Positions 1 to 8,018 of a DNA stretch of 64,000 nt are shown here, piece after piece (the stretch's first letter is position 1; the number at the start of each line of letters is the position of its first letter). A program made the translations under genes and the position numbers. The DNA comes from Spirosoma fluviale (GTDB lineage: Bacteria; Bacteroidota; Bacteroidia; Cytophagales; Cyclobacteriaceae). The notes under the pieces are model-generated. The model was not told the origin of the DNA. It saw nothing but the letters and a program-made list of their open reading frames with translations, and ran no database searches. The DNA lies in NCBI GenBank assembly GCA_945868725.1, contig CAMBMU010000002.1:1-64000 (forward strand), given 5' to 3'.

Positions 1-281
1 GAGTGAAGCAAAAAGTCAAAATCCGCCCCTAAAAACTCTTTTGCCTCAGCATATAACTTTTCAATATCCTCCACTACGGTGGCATCTGCACCTACAACAA
101 TGGTATTGCACTCCTGAGCCAGTTCTTTGATCGCTCCCATACGCATGGCAATGGGTGCATTGGTCAAGACAAATTTTCCGCCTTGTTCCTTTACCTTGAG
201 TGCAGTCTTCCAAGCAATGGAATTTTCATCAAGTGCACCAGTAATGATTCCTACTTTTCCTTTAAGTAAATTTTCTGACAT
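1..281 (-). CDS. fabI: Enoyl-[acyl-carrier-protein] reductase, N-terminal part (cut by window edge)
   Basis: Reading the minus strand from the ATG at 281 gives about 93 codons open to the window edge, beginning MSENLLKGKVGIITGALDEN. The text matches the N-terminus of Bacteroidota FabI, an SDR-fold NAD(P)H-dependent reductase that performs the last step of each fatty acid elongation cycle in the cytosol. The stretch GALDENSIAW corresponds to the FabI cofactor-binding region with its SIA motif, and TNAPIAMRMG is typical of the family. The catalytic Tyr and Lys lie outside the window. The ORF track omits it because no stop is present. The 62-bp gap to recN shows no clear promoter or terminator, so whether it continues the recN transcript is open. 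Confidence 0.85.
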   Translation of the reverse strand, partial: MSENLLKGKVGIITGALDENSIAWKTALKVKEQGGKFVLTNAPIAMRMGAIKELAQECNTIVVGADATVVEDIEKLYAEAKEFLGADFDFLLH

Positions 282-343
282 ATAGCAATGGGGTTGGATT
301 CAAATTCTGCGGTAAAACTACAAAAAATTTAGGAGTTAGCCCT

Positions 344-1996
344 TCAATTCATCAGGAGCTCTTTGGCACTAGCCTTAGCAGCAAGGGAAGGATTGTCTCC
401 TGCAATCATTTTTGCAAGCTCATGTACCCGTTCCTCGGCAGTCAATTGCTTGACCTTAGAGATGGTTTTTTCTGCGCTATGATCCTTGTACACAAAGAAA
501 TGCAGGTCTCCCTTGGCAGCCATCTGTGGAAGGTGTGTGATGCAAATCACTTGGTGGTTTTGAGCAATGACCTGCATCATGCGGACCATCTGCAAGGCCA
601 CTTCACCCGAAATACCGGAATCAATCTCATCGAAAATAAGCGTAGGCAAGGCCATTTTGTCGGCCATCATGTACTTAATCGCAAAAAGTAAGCGCGAAAA
701 TTCACCTCCAGAGGCTACTTTTTTCAATGGCAGTAGCGGCATTCCTTTGTTGGCCGAGAAAAGCAACTCTACCCGATCTACACCAGAGGGATGGGGGTCA
801 AGGGATTGCCTCTCCAATCGAATTCGGGCATTTTCCATCCCCAACTCATGCAGCAATTCCTCCAATGCCCGTTCAAAAGAAGGGAAACAAGCCTTTCGCT
901 TTTGGCTAAGAACCTCAGATGCCTGAAGCATAGCCTTTTCATTCTCAAGTTGAACCCTCTTGGCGGCAAGCAACTGATCGGCTACCTGCTGCACTTGAAA
1001 AACCTGGTCCGCCAAATGGCTTTCGAATGCCATAAGCTCCTTAACAGTCTGCAGGCCATGTTTTTTCTGCAATAGATAGATTTTGCTTAGACGCTCACGG
1101 GTACGTTCCAATTTTTCAACATCCACTTCAACGGCACTATCCTCGTCTCCTAAGCTTTCTGCCAAATCATTTAATTCAATTAAAGCCTCCTGGAATCGCT
1201 GTCGATAACTGCCAAAAGCCTGAGCCAATCGCTCCAAACCCTGCAAACTCGATTGAATATGCCCCATTCCCTGAAGTACTCCAAACTGCTCGTCTTGAAA
1301 AAGGGAAAGAATTTCCCGAATCTTCACTTTAATATCTTCTGCATTTTCAAGGATCTGCTGACTAGCCTCTAACTCCTCTTGCTCCCCCGCTACAAGCGAT
1401 AGACTACTCAACTCATTCAATTGAAATTGATTGAAGTCGAACTCTTTTTTAAGCCTATTGGACTGACCAGTAAGTTCCTCTAGCCTTTTTTTGGAGGACT
1501 TAAATTCATTAAAAACCAGTTGATAGGCAGTTTGCTCCACTCCGGTTTGGGCAAATGCATCTACCAAGCCCAACTGAAAATCTCCTTCTCCCAAGAGTAA
1601 GGTGTCGTGCTGGGAATGAACATCCATGAGCTTCTCCCCCAAAGTCTTCAAATGATCCAATAATATCGGAGTGTCATTTACGAAGGATCGGGATTTGCCA
1701 TTTGGACTAATCTCCCTTCGGATAATGCAGCTTTCTTCATAGTCTAGTTCCAGCTCCTCAAAATATTCCTGTAGGCCGTAGGAACGAATGTCAAAAATCC
1801 CTTCCACCACGCATTTCTTCTCTTCGTGAAGCAATACCTTGGTATCCGCCCGATTGCCAAGTAAAAGGCCTACAGCTCCAAGCATTATCGACTTACCCGA
1901 TCCAGTTTCACCTGTAATCATGCTCAATCCAGCGCTGGGCTGCATGGCCAAGTGATCGATCAACGCATAATTGGATATTTTAAGTGAAGTAAGCAT
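344..1996 (-). CDS. recN: DNA repair protein RecN
   Basis: 550 aa, the usual length. RecN is a cytosolic SMC-like ATPase that acts early in recombinational repair of double-strand breaks. Walker A is GETGSGKS at residues 29-36. A long central coiled coil rich in Glu, Gln and Leu follows, and near residue 455 come Walker B and the D-loop (LIFDEIDSGISGEVA), preceded by the ABC-type signature region (VASGGEFSRLLFA). It is the last gene of the bamD-rpoZ-coaBC-porD-recN run, 40 bp after porD. No LexA-type site or separate promoter is visible, so it is probably expressed with the upstream genes. The family call is secure. Confidence 0.96.
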   Translation of the reverse strand: MLTSLKISNYALIDHLAMQPSAGLSMITGETGSGKSIMLGAVGLLLGNRADTKVLLHEEKKCVVEGIFDIRSYGLQEYFEELELDYEESCIIRREISPNGKSRSFVNDTPILLDHLKTLGEKLMDVHSQHDTLLLGEGDFQLGLVDAFAQTGVEQTAYQLVFNEFKSSKKRLEELTGQSNRLKKEFDFNQFQLNELSSLSLVAGEQEELEASQQILENAEDIKVKIREILSLFQDEQFGVLQGMGHIQSSLQGLERLAQAFGSYRQRFQEALIELNDLAESLGDEDSAVEVDVEKLERTRERLSKIYLLQKKHGLQTVKELMAFESHLADQVFQVQQVADQLLAAKRVQLENEKAMLQASEVLSQKRKACFPSFERALEELLHELGMENARIRLERQSLDPHPSGVDRVELLFSANKGMPLLPLKKVASGGEFSRLLFAIKYMMADKMALPTLIFDEIDSGISGEVALQMVRMMQVIAQNHQVICITHLPQMAAKGDLHFFVYKDHSAEKTISKVKQLTAEERVHELAKMIAGDNPSLAAKASAKELLMN

Positions 1997-2036
1997 GAAT
2001 TAAGGATAGCTTTCCAACAAAATTAAATGATAAGCT

Positions 2037-2942
2037 TCAGCTTTTGAGCAGCTCGTTGTATTTTCTAGCGTTATTCGGATCAATTTCAAGGAGTAGCGGA
2101 ACGGCTTTTTCACGAATCTCAAATGGAGCATTCTTCAATATCTGAGCAATTTCATCACTTTTAGCATCGACAAAACTGATTGTAAAAATCCCATTGGGCT
2201 GCAATCTATTGGCTTCCGCTACACGTTGAATCGCTTCCAAAATGGAATTATACGCTTCTTCTGGTGCGGTCGCGAGTTGGTCTATCCCTTTTCTATGATA
2301 CAAATAAAATGCCTCCCGAATAGGGGCATACACTGTTGAAATGTAAATGTCATTGATCAGCCAGTAGCGACTTCTTCGGTCATTGGGGTTTTGTACCCAG
2401 CCAGCACGGCCCGATTGCTGGGCATTATTAACGATATCATTCGCTACTTCGAAATAGGGATTACCCCCCTTGAGCGAAAAAGTGTCGTAATCCATGCCAA
2501 GCGCGATGTGCGCATAAAAGGCAAGTAAGGAACTAATGTTATTTAAAAAGGAAACTCGATTGAATTCGAGGGGTTGCGAATCTTGGTATTCAAAAGACCA
2601 ATTCCGATCAATAAAGTTTAGCACCACCGTCTCGTAGTTGGTCCCAAACACTGGGCGTACCACCTGCACTTGAACCGTCGCACTGTAAACCCCTATTTGC
2701 GGCACCTGGTTGATGGTAATTAACAAATTTCCTTTGATTCGCTCCTCAGGCCTAAACTCATCTGAAGTCCAGGTTCTCCCATTCAAAAACTGTTCAAAGC
2801 TGGTTTTCATCTGGCTAAAGATCTCCGTACTTTGAAATCTAGAACGGTCGCTGTTGATGATGACCCTAAAATCCAATTCTTGAGCCTTGCTCTCTATAAA
2901 AAATCCAAGAATTCCAACTAGGATGAGTATCCCTTTTTTCAT
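2037..2942 (-). CDS. porD: DUF4835 / PorD-family secreted protein linked to T9SS
   Basis: 301 aa with a signal peptide (residues 1-20, ending in ESKAQ). The mature part matches the DUF4835 family, often called PorD, which is restricted to Bacteroidota and reported as tied to type IX secretion; its biochemical role is not established. The text ELDFRVIINSDR and the central LNFIDRNWSFEYQ are typical of the family. No membrane segment follows the signal, so it is probably periplasmic or outer-membrane associated. It sits 33 bp after coaBC and 40 bp before recN. A T9SS sorting-domain protein is encoded nearby at 5483-6196. The family assignment is strong; the function rests on published association only. 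Confidence 0.85.
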   Translation of the reverse strand: MKKGILILVGILGFFIESKAQELDFRVIINSDRSRFQSTEIFSQMKTSFEQFLNGRTWTSDEFRPEERIKGNLLITINQVPQIGVYSATVQVQVVRPVFGTNYETVVLNFIDRNWSFEYQDSQPLEFNRVSFLNNISSLLAFYAHIALGMDYDTFSLKGGNPYFEVANDIVNNAQQSGRAGWVQNPNDRRSRYWLINDIYISTVYAPIREAFYLYHRKGIDQLATAPEEAYNSILEAIQRVAEANRLQPNGIFTISFVDAKSDEIAQILKNAPFEIREKAVPLLLEIDPNNARKYNELLKS

Positions 2943-2975
2943 GTACTAAACTTACAAAAAATCTTTAGCTCCTCC

Positions 2976-4178
2976 TCAAGAAGCTACTTTTTTGACTTCC
3001 TCCAAAATAATTTCCGCAATCGCCTCCTTCGGCAAAAGGGTGGACTGAACTTCATTTCCTCCCTTGTGAAAAATACGAACCTGGTTGGTGTCGTGTTTAA
3101 AACCTACTCCGGCCTCCGTTGCTGAATTCAATACTACCAAATCAAAATTTTTGCGAACCATTTTCGCTTTGGCATTCACCTCTTCCTGCTCTGTTTCCAA
3201 GGCAAAGCCAACATGAATCTGGTTGGCACTTTTTATTTTCCCAAGCTCAAAGGCAAGGTCCACATTTGGCACCAAGCGAAGGGTCAGTTCTTCTCCAGCC
3301 TTTTTTATTTTTTGAGCAGCAGCATTTTCAGGTCTAAAATCTGCCACTGCAGCGGCAAATACTACCACATCCATCTGTGCATGCAAGGACTTGGCTGCTT
3401 CAAACATCTCGGTTGCAGTGGTCACGCGATGGACCTGAAATCGGATTTCGTCCAACTTCAAGGCAACAGGGCCCGCGACGAGGGAAACTGCTGCACCTTG
3501 GGCTTCAAATGCTTTGCCTAGGGCATAGCCCATTTTCCCACTGGAATGATTGCTCAAAAACCGAACAGGGTCGAGTGCTTCTTGAGTTGGGCCCAAGGTA
3601 ATCATCACTTTCTTGCCATGAAAATCCTTCTTAGGATTAAAAAATCGAATGACCTGCTCCAGAATATGCTCCGGCTCCATCATTCTTCCTTGACCAGAGA
3701 GCCCACTGGCCAATTCCCCGGTTTCGGCATCCAAGACTATATTTCCAAAGGAAGCTACTTTTTCCAAGTTGGCCCGAACGGATGGGTGCTGGTACATATC
3801 CAAGTCCATGGCTGGCGCAAGCATCACAGGACAACGGCAGGAGAGATAGGTCGCGGTAAGTAAGTTGTCACTTCCCCCTTGGGCAAATTTGCACAAGGTA
3901 TTCGCACTCAAGGGAGCCACTATAAATAAGTCTGCCCAAAGGCCTAGCTCCACATGATTGTTCCATTGACCGGAGCTTTTTTCAAAAAAAGCAGAAAGTA
4001 CCGGTCTTTTGGAAAGGGTAGCTAAAGTGAGGGGGGTAATAAAATCAAGAGCAGAAGTAGTCGCTACTAGCTGTACCTCTGCTCCAGATTTGATGAGCAA
4101 GCGCGTTAAAATCGCTGTTTTATAGGCTGCAATGCTGCCTGTAACACCGACTAAAATTCGTTTGCCCTTAAGATTCAT
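2976..4178 (-). CDS. coaBC: Bifunctional phosphopantothenoylcysteine decarboxylase / phosphopantothenate-cysteine ligase
   Basis: 400 aa, full length for the two-domain enzyme that makes 4'-phosphopantetheine for coenzyme A. The N-terminal CoaC flavoprotein domain begins RILVGVTGSIAAYK and carries the conserved His in NNHVELGLWAD, the APLSANT motif (classically PASANT) and APAMDLDMY (classically PAMNxxMW; Asp at this position seems common in this phylum). The CoaB ligase domain starts near residue 190 with TLGPTQEALDPVRFLSNHSS, followed by GKMG. Only 6 bp separate it from rpoZ upstream, so they are very likely co-transcribed. Nothing looks truncated. Confidence 0.95.
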   Translation of the reverse strand: MNLKGKRILVGVTGSIAAYKTAILTRLLIKSGAEVQLVATTSALDFITPLTLATLSKRPVLSAFFEKSSGQWNNHVELGLWADLFIVAPLSANTLCKFAQGGSDNLLTATYLSCRCPVMLAPAMDLDMYQHPSVRANLEKVASFGNIVLDAETGELASGLSGQGRMMEPEHILEQVIRFFNPKKDFHGKKVMITLGPTQEALDPVRFLSNHSSGKMGYALGKAFEAQGAAVSLVAGPVALKLDEIRFQVHRVTTATEMFEAAKSLHAQMDVVVFAAAVADFRPENAAAQKIKKAGEELTLRLVPNVDLAFELGKIKSANQIHVGFALETEQEEVNAKAKMVRKNFDLVVLNSATEAGVGFKHDTNQVRIFHKGGNEVQSTLLPKEAIAEIILEEVKKVAS

Positions 4179-4184
4179 TGGAAA

Positions 4185-4499
4185 TTACTCCGCTCCTTCT
4201 TGCGATGGATACCTATGGTGGATTTTTCCCTCTGTAAACTCTTCCATCGCTAAAGAGGTTGGCTTAGGCATTCTTTCGTAAAACTTGGAGATTTCGATTT
4301 GCTCCTTGTTCTCAAATACTTCTTCCAAATTGTCTACGGTGGAAGCAAACTCAGAAAGCTTGTTGTTCAATTCTTCCTTCAAGGTAGAAGAAATTTGCTT
4401 TGCACGCTGACTCACGATGTGGATCGACTCATAGATATTACCTGTTTGATCGGCAACTTTATCTAGATCTCTGGTGATGATTGATGGATTAACAGCCAT
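4185..4499 (-). CDS. rpoZ: DNA-directed RNA polymerase omega subunit (Bacteroidota type)
   Basis: 104 aa. The N-terminal text (PSIITRDLDKVADQTGNIYE) followed by SIHIVSQRAKQIS matches the short omega/Rpb6-like subunit of Bacteroidota, which wraps the C-terminus of beta-prime and helps polymerase assembly. Similarity to proteobacterial omega is low, so the call rests on the family pattern and on the conserved placement between bamD and coaBC in this phylum. It lies 30 bp after bamD and 6 bp before coaBC. No unusual features. Confidence 0.88.
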   Translation of the reverse strand: MAVNPSIITRDLDKVADQTGNIYESIHIVSQRAKQISSTLKEELNNKLSEFASTVDNLEEVFENKEQIEISKFYERMPKPTSLAMEEFTEGKIHHRYPSQEGAE

Positions 4500-4529
4500 A
4501 TAATTTGTATTTAAATGCGTGTATTTTAA

Positions 4530-5411
4530 TTAATTTGATGTGGTAGTTGCTGCCGCCTCTTCTGCAGCCTTCTTGTCTGCAATCTCTTTTTTCTGTTTGG
4601 AATGCGCCTGAATCTCTTCCTTGGTTTGCATCTCTAGTTTTTTCACCTCTCCCAAATACCCACTTGCAGCGTACTTTCGGTAAAAATTGTTTACAAACTT
4701 CAAGGCATCATTCAAGCGATCCTCTTTTTTGTCGAAGGCACTATTTTTAGCATAGGAATAGCCCACTTCTACCAGACGATAAGCCAACTCCTCATTTCGC
4801 TTGCTTTCCGGATAATCCTTGGCAAAATTTTGAAAGTTGATGATGCAAGCCCTGTAAAAGTCGCCAGGAAACAAACCTTCCTTCAACCTGTAGTACATTT
4901 CCGACTCACTGTAAGCCTTTTCTTCAAATCGAGATTCCAAATCTTTCAACATATCCATTGCCCGCTCATAGCTGGCAGAAGCGGGAAATTTACCTACAAA
5001 TTGCTGAATGGCCGTGACCGCTTCTTTGCTACTTTGTTGATCTAAATTGAAATCAGGAGCATCTAGGTACAGGGAATACGCATGCATAAATAAAGCTTCT
5101 TCCGCCAGCGAACTTCGGTTGTAGGTTTTGAAAAAGGTATTGAAATATCCAGCCGACTCAATGTACCTATCCGTTTTAAAATGGCAATTGGCATAGTTGT
5201 ATTCTGCCATTTCAGCCTTTTCAGATCCCTTAATTACAGGAAGTACCTTTTCATACAAGATAATCGCTTTGTTGTACTCGCCTTCTTGGTAGTATTTGTT
5301 GGCACCGTTGTACAGCTCCTCCCAGTTGGTACTCTTTTCCAACTTGGCAAAAGGTCCACAGGCTCCAAGGAGAACCAAGACGAATACAAACAAGATCGAA
5401 TAGTGACGCAT
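4530..5411 (-). CDS. bamD: Outer membrane protein assembly factor BamD
   Basis: 293 aa. The lipoprotein signal has a hydrophobic run (FVFVLVLLGACGP) with the lipobox LGAC, so Cys18 should be lipidated. The mature part has TPR-like helical repeats (for example YNGANKYYQEGEYNKAIILY and YNYANCHFKTDRYIESAGYF), as in BamD, the periplasm-facing subunit of the BAM machine that folds outer-membrane beta-barrels. The C-terminal tail is Lys/Glu/Ala-rich and looks unstructured. It is the first gene of a five-gene unit and has a near-ideal Bacteroidota promoter just upstream (5429-5459). Confidence 0.92.
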   Translation of the reverse strand: MRHYSILFVFVLVLLGACGPFAKLEKSTNWEELYNGANKYYQEGEYNKAIILYEKVLPVIKGSEKAEMAEYNYANCHFKTDRYIESAGYFNTFFKTYNRSSLAEEALFMHAYSLYLDAPDFNLDQQSSKEAVTAIQQFVGKFPASASYERAMDMLKDLESRFEEKAYSESEMYYRLKEGLFPGDFYRACIINFQNFAKDYPESKRNEELAYRLVEVGYSYAKNSAFDKKEDRLNDALKFVNNFYRKYAASGYLGEVKKLEMQTKEEIQAHSKQKKEIADKKAAEEAAATTTSN

Positions 5412-5428
5412 GATTAATTAAAGGCCCG

Positions 5429-5459
5429 CAAATATAAGGGATAATTGTAAGATTTCAAA
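5429..5459 (-). promoter_or_regulatory. Consensus Bacteroidota promoter for the bamD operon
   Basis: On the minus strand a -33 box TTTG (5459-5456) is followed after exactly 19 bp by the -7 box TATATTTG (5436-5429), matching the known Bacteroidota consensus TTTG-N19-TAnnTTTG. Transcription should start around 5423, leaving about 12 nt of leader before the bamD ATG at 5411. No Shine-Dalgarno sequence is visible, as is usual in this phylum. Confidence 0.75.
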
Positions 5460-5482
5460 TGAAATAGAATTGACAGCAAGCC

Positions 5483-6196
5483 TTACTTTTTCACTTGTAA
5501 TTTCTTGGTGACCACATTTTTATTGTCAACAAATAAGGTGTAGAAATACACCCCTGGCTGGAAGTCCGCTACATGAATAACCAAACTATTTCGCGTAGGA
5601 TCCAATTCATATTCCGCAATGGGATTGCCTATAAAACTGGTCACTGTAATTTTTGCTTTGGATTTTGGATTTACGACGGTATAATCCAATTGCGCTACGC
5701 GGTTACTAGGATTGGGATAAATATCCCCCAGCTTGACATCTTTGTTCAAAAAATCTGATTTTAGCTCGCTTGAAACGGAATATTTTGCCTCAACTACAAA
5801 AAAATCACGCAAGGCTTCACTATTTACAAATACCAAATCGAAACTGCCTAAAGTCTCCGCAATACCTAATTCAAACTCTAAAAACAGATCGGTATAAATC
5901 TCCCCTGGAGCAAGGGTTAACATCACCTTTGCCAAGTCTTTTTTAGGATCAAAACACTGATCTCCTAGACAAATACGCATCTTTTGAGACGAGCCGATAC
6001 TTCCCTTAATATTTCGTAAAAGGAATGTTTTAGGTTGTGCTGACTCGTTGTGGAGAATTACTGTTTTCCGTTGAGAGGAACCGATTCTACCTGAAAATTC
6101 TACTGATTCGCTCAAGACATTTACCTGCTGAGCTCCCGCAAAAACAGGGAACAGCATAAGCAACATAAAAGTCAATTTGAGCAATTGGGCGTTCAT
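5483..6196 (-). CDS. Secreted protein with type IX (type A) sorting domain
   Basis: 237 aa with a signal peptide (residues 1-22, ending in AGAQ). The middle part is beta-rich with no family I recognise. It contains two Cys (ICLGDQCFD) that could form a disulfide. The last 75 residues are a classic Por-secretion-system type A C-terminal sorting domain: LGDIYPNPSN at its start, then PGVYFYTLFVDNKNVVTKKLQVKK-like ending with the conserved GVYFY and terminal Lys residues. Such proteins cross the outer membrane through T9SS and are usually anchored to the surface after removal of the domain. It appears to be a separate unit between bamD and the OstA-like gene. Confidence 0.85.
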   Translation of the reverse strand: MNAQLLKLTFMLLMLFPVFAGAQQVNVLSESVEFSGRIGSSQRKTVILHNESAQPKTFLLRNIKGSIGSSQKMRICLGDQCFDPKKDLAKVMLTLAPGEIYTDLFLEFELGIAETLGSFDLVFVNSEALRDFFVVEAKYSVSSELKSDFLNKDVKLGDIYPNPSNRVAQLDYTVVNPKSKAKITVTSFIGNPIAEYELDPTRNSLVIHVADFQPGVYFYTLFVDNKNVVTKKLQVKK

Positions 6197-6255
6197 GGAA
6201 AATAGTTACTAAATAAGGGAGATGAACTTACAATAAAGTAAATAAATTATACGTT

Positions 6256-6279
6256 AAATGTATTTAAAAAGATACATTT
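6256..6279. repeat. 8-bp inverted repeat upstream of the T9SS cargo gene
   Basis: AAATGTAT and ATACATTT are perfect inverted arms separated by 8 bases, about 60 bp upstream of the start at 6196. Position and symmetry suit a regulator-binding site, but the region is AT-rich and lacks the GC stem and T-run of a terminator. No clear consensus promoter was found in 6197-6338. Confidence 0.35.
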
Positions 6280-6338
6280 TTTCCCCGAAAACCGGGTTAA
6301 TTGTTGTTAAGTTTTAAAAATGATCCATTTCTAGGTGC

Positions 6339-7970
6339 TTAACCGCCACCTTTCTGTTTGACGGGCTTTTCTTGCAACACTTTTTGAAGCTGCCCTTGGG
6401 TAGGCATCGTCAGCTTTACTTCCGGCTCGTTGAAAAAATTCTGAAGCGTAGGATCAATTTCAACCACCTTTCGCCAGGTATCAATTGTAGCACGCAAAGG
6501 CTTTTCCTCCACCCTCCACTTAAAGCCATCTAGCCGACTCATCTTTTCATCAATATCTTGAACTGGTATGAATTTCCCATCAGGACGAACTCCAAAATTT
6601 GATTTTTTGATCAGCCCATCTACGAAGCTCAGCCCAATGGTTGAGCTAAGGATGCGATTGATTCCTTGAGTCAAGGTATCCCCTTCGAGCGCATAGTAGA
6701 GCGACTCCCCATTTCCCTCGATAAACAAATTACTCAGCTGACCGTCCTTGAAATACCCTGTCATCTTTCTCCCTTTCATCTGGTTGAAATTCAACAAGGT
6801 ATCTGTCAAAATTGCAAAGGCCTTGTTCTTCATAAACACCCGGTCCAAGGTTTCATTCTTTAAGTAAAACACCATGCTGTCTGCTGCTATTTGGCTAGAG
6901 CGATTCCATAAAATCGGGTCCTTATACAGATGGATTGCCGAATCCCCGAAGGCATATAACAAGGAATCTGCCTTTCCGGAAAGATCTGATTTGACCAAGT
7001 TAACTTGATGAAAGGCAAGCAAAAATTTGGCTGAATCTTCTTCTCCATCCTGTGAAATCAAGGTGTCAGCGGTAAGAAAAAGAGTATCTGACTCAAAATA
7101 CTTTCGCACCAACGCCTTTCCGTAAACCTCACTATATTTTTTGGTCTCCCAATAGTTCCCCTCATCCCCAAAAACCTCTAGCTTCCGCTCTTTATTCAGC
7201 ACCCGCACATCTTTTTTTCCCTCGTAGTAGGCTTTGGGCTCATCGTAAAACAATTCATCCGCTTTCACTCGGCTATCTTCCGTCTCCACCAAGCCCTCAA
7301 AAAACTTAAACTGCTTGAGCTGTGTGTCGTAAAAACTTCCCTTTTGGGCATCTAAGTGGTAGCCTTCCTTGGAAACAATGTTGGTCAATCCAGGAGTCTG
7401 GGCAGTTTTAGGAACGGTCATGTAGATAAGATCCTGCGTTTTAAGCGTGTAATCTGGATTCACCAATATCACATCGTATTGAAAACTGATCCGCTCGTAA
7501 TTGATCTCATAAGTTCCTGTCTCACTCGTCAGCACATTCACTGAATCCACCACCTTACCCCCCTCAAAATAGGTGGCCACATTGGACTCCCGGTTGTAGT
7601 CGAGGTATTCGGTGTACAGCTTGGTCTTCTGGTTGGTGAATACCACATTCTTGCGAAGCTTGGCTACCTTGGTCGCACCATCGTATTCAGCGTAGGAGCT
7701 GGTCGTGGTGATGGGGTCCACCTCATCCTTGATTTGCACCCTCCCAAAAAGCTGTGCCCGATTTTCATCCCGAAAAAAATAGGCCGAATCACAGGAAATA
7801 AGGGAATTTTGGTGCTTCATTTTCACGTTTCCCAACAATCGCTCAAAGCCTTTGGCACCCTGAAGTAGATCCGCACTGCGAATCTCCAAGAGCGAAGAGG
7901 ACTGCGCATGGACACAGATGGGCATCCAGAGTACCAAGAGAAGGAATAGAATGAAAAAAGGAGGTTTCAT
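6339..7970 (-). CDS. OstA/LptA-like outer-membrane biogenesis protein
   Basis: 543 aa with a signal peptide (residues 1-22, ending in VHAQ). Repeated strands such as LLGNVKMKHQNSLISCDSAYFF, NRAQLFGRVQIKD and SYAEYDGATKVAKL are the hallmark of the OstA/LptA beta-jellyroll. In LPS transport this fold forms the periplasmic bridge for lipid A. Bacteroidota versions are longer than E. coli LptA (about 185 aa), with several concatenated OstA-like segments here, so lipid transport is likely but the exact role is inferred. The C-terminus is basic (KPVKQKGGG). It diverges from tilS across a 48-bp spacer. Confidence 0.8.
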   Translation of the reverse strand: MKPPFFILFLLLVLWMPICVHAQSSSLLEIRSADLLQGAKGFERLLGNVKMKHQNSLISCDSAYFFRDENRAQLFGRVQIKDEVDPITTTSSYAEYDGATKVAKLRKNVVFTNQKTKLYTEYLDYNRESNVATYFEGGKVVDSVNVLTSETGTYEINYERISFQYDVILVNPDYTLKTQDLIYMTVPKTAQTPGLTNIVSKEGYHLDAQKGSFYDTQLKQFKFFEGLVETEDSRVKADELFYDEPKAYYEGKKDVRVLNKERKLEVFGDEGNYWETKKYSEVYGKALVRKYFESDTLFLTADTLISQDGEEDSAKFLLAFHQVNLVKSDLSGKADSLLYAFGDSAIHLYKDPILWNRSSQIAADSMVFYLKNETLDRVFMKNKAFAILTDTLLNFNQMKGRKMTGYFKDGQLSNLFIEGNGESLYYALEGDTLTQGINRILSSTIGLSFVDGLIKKSNFGVRPDGKFIPVQDIDEKMSRLDGFKWRVEEKPLRATIDTWRKVVEIDPTLQNFFNEPEVKLTMPTQGQLQKVLQEKPVKQKGGG

Positions 7971-7987
7971 ACGGGATGGAATGGAGG

Positions 7988-8014
7988 CAAATTTAGCTAA
8001 AAAAGCTATTTTTG
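7988..8014. promoter_or_regulatory. Back-to-back -7 elements between ostA-like and tilS
   Basis: The 48-bp divergent spacer holds TAAATTTG on the minus strand (7995-7988) and TATTTTTG on the plus strand (8007-8014), both fitting the -7 consensus TAnnTTTG. They form one imperfect palindrome around TAGCT-A5-AGCTA. Neither has a TTTG at the expected -33 distance, and the tilS box ends only 4 nt before its ATG, implying an almost leaderless message. The pairing is visible; promoter activity is inferred. Confidence 0.4.
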
Positions 8015-8018
8015 ATTA

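Noticed and set aside
6285-6340. CCCG/CGGG stem between the OstA-like and T9SS genes as a terminator
   Set aside because: Only four GC pairs and followed by A, not T, on the minus strand.
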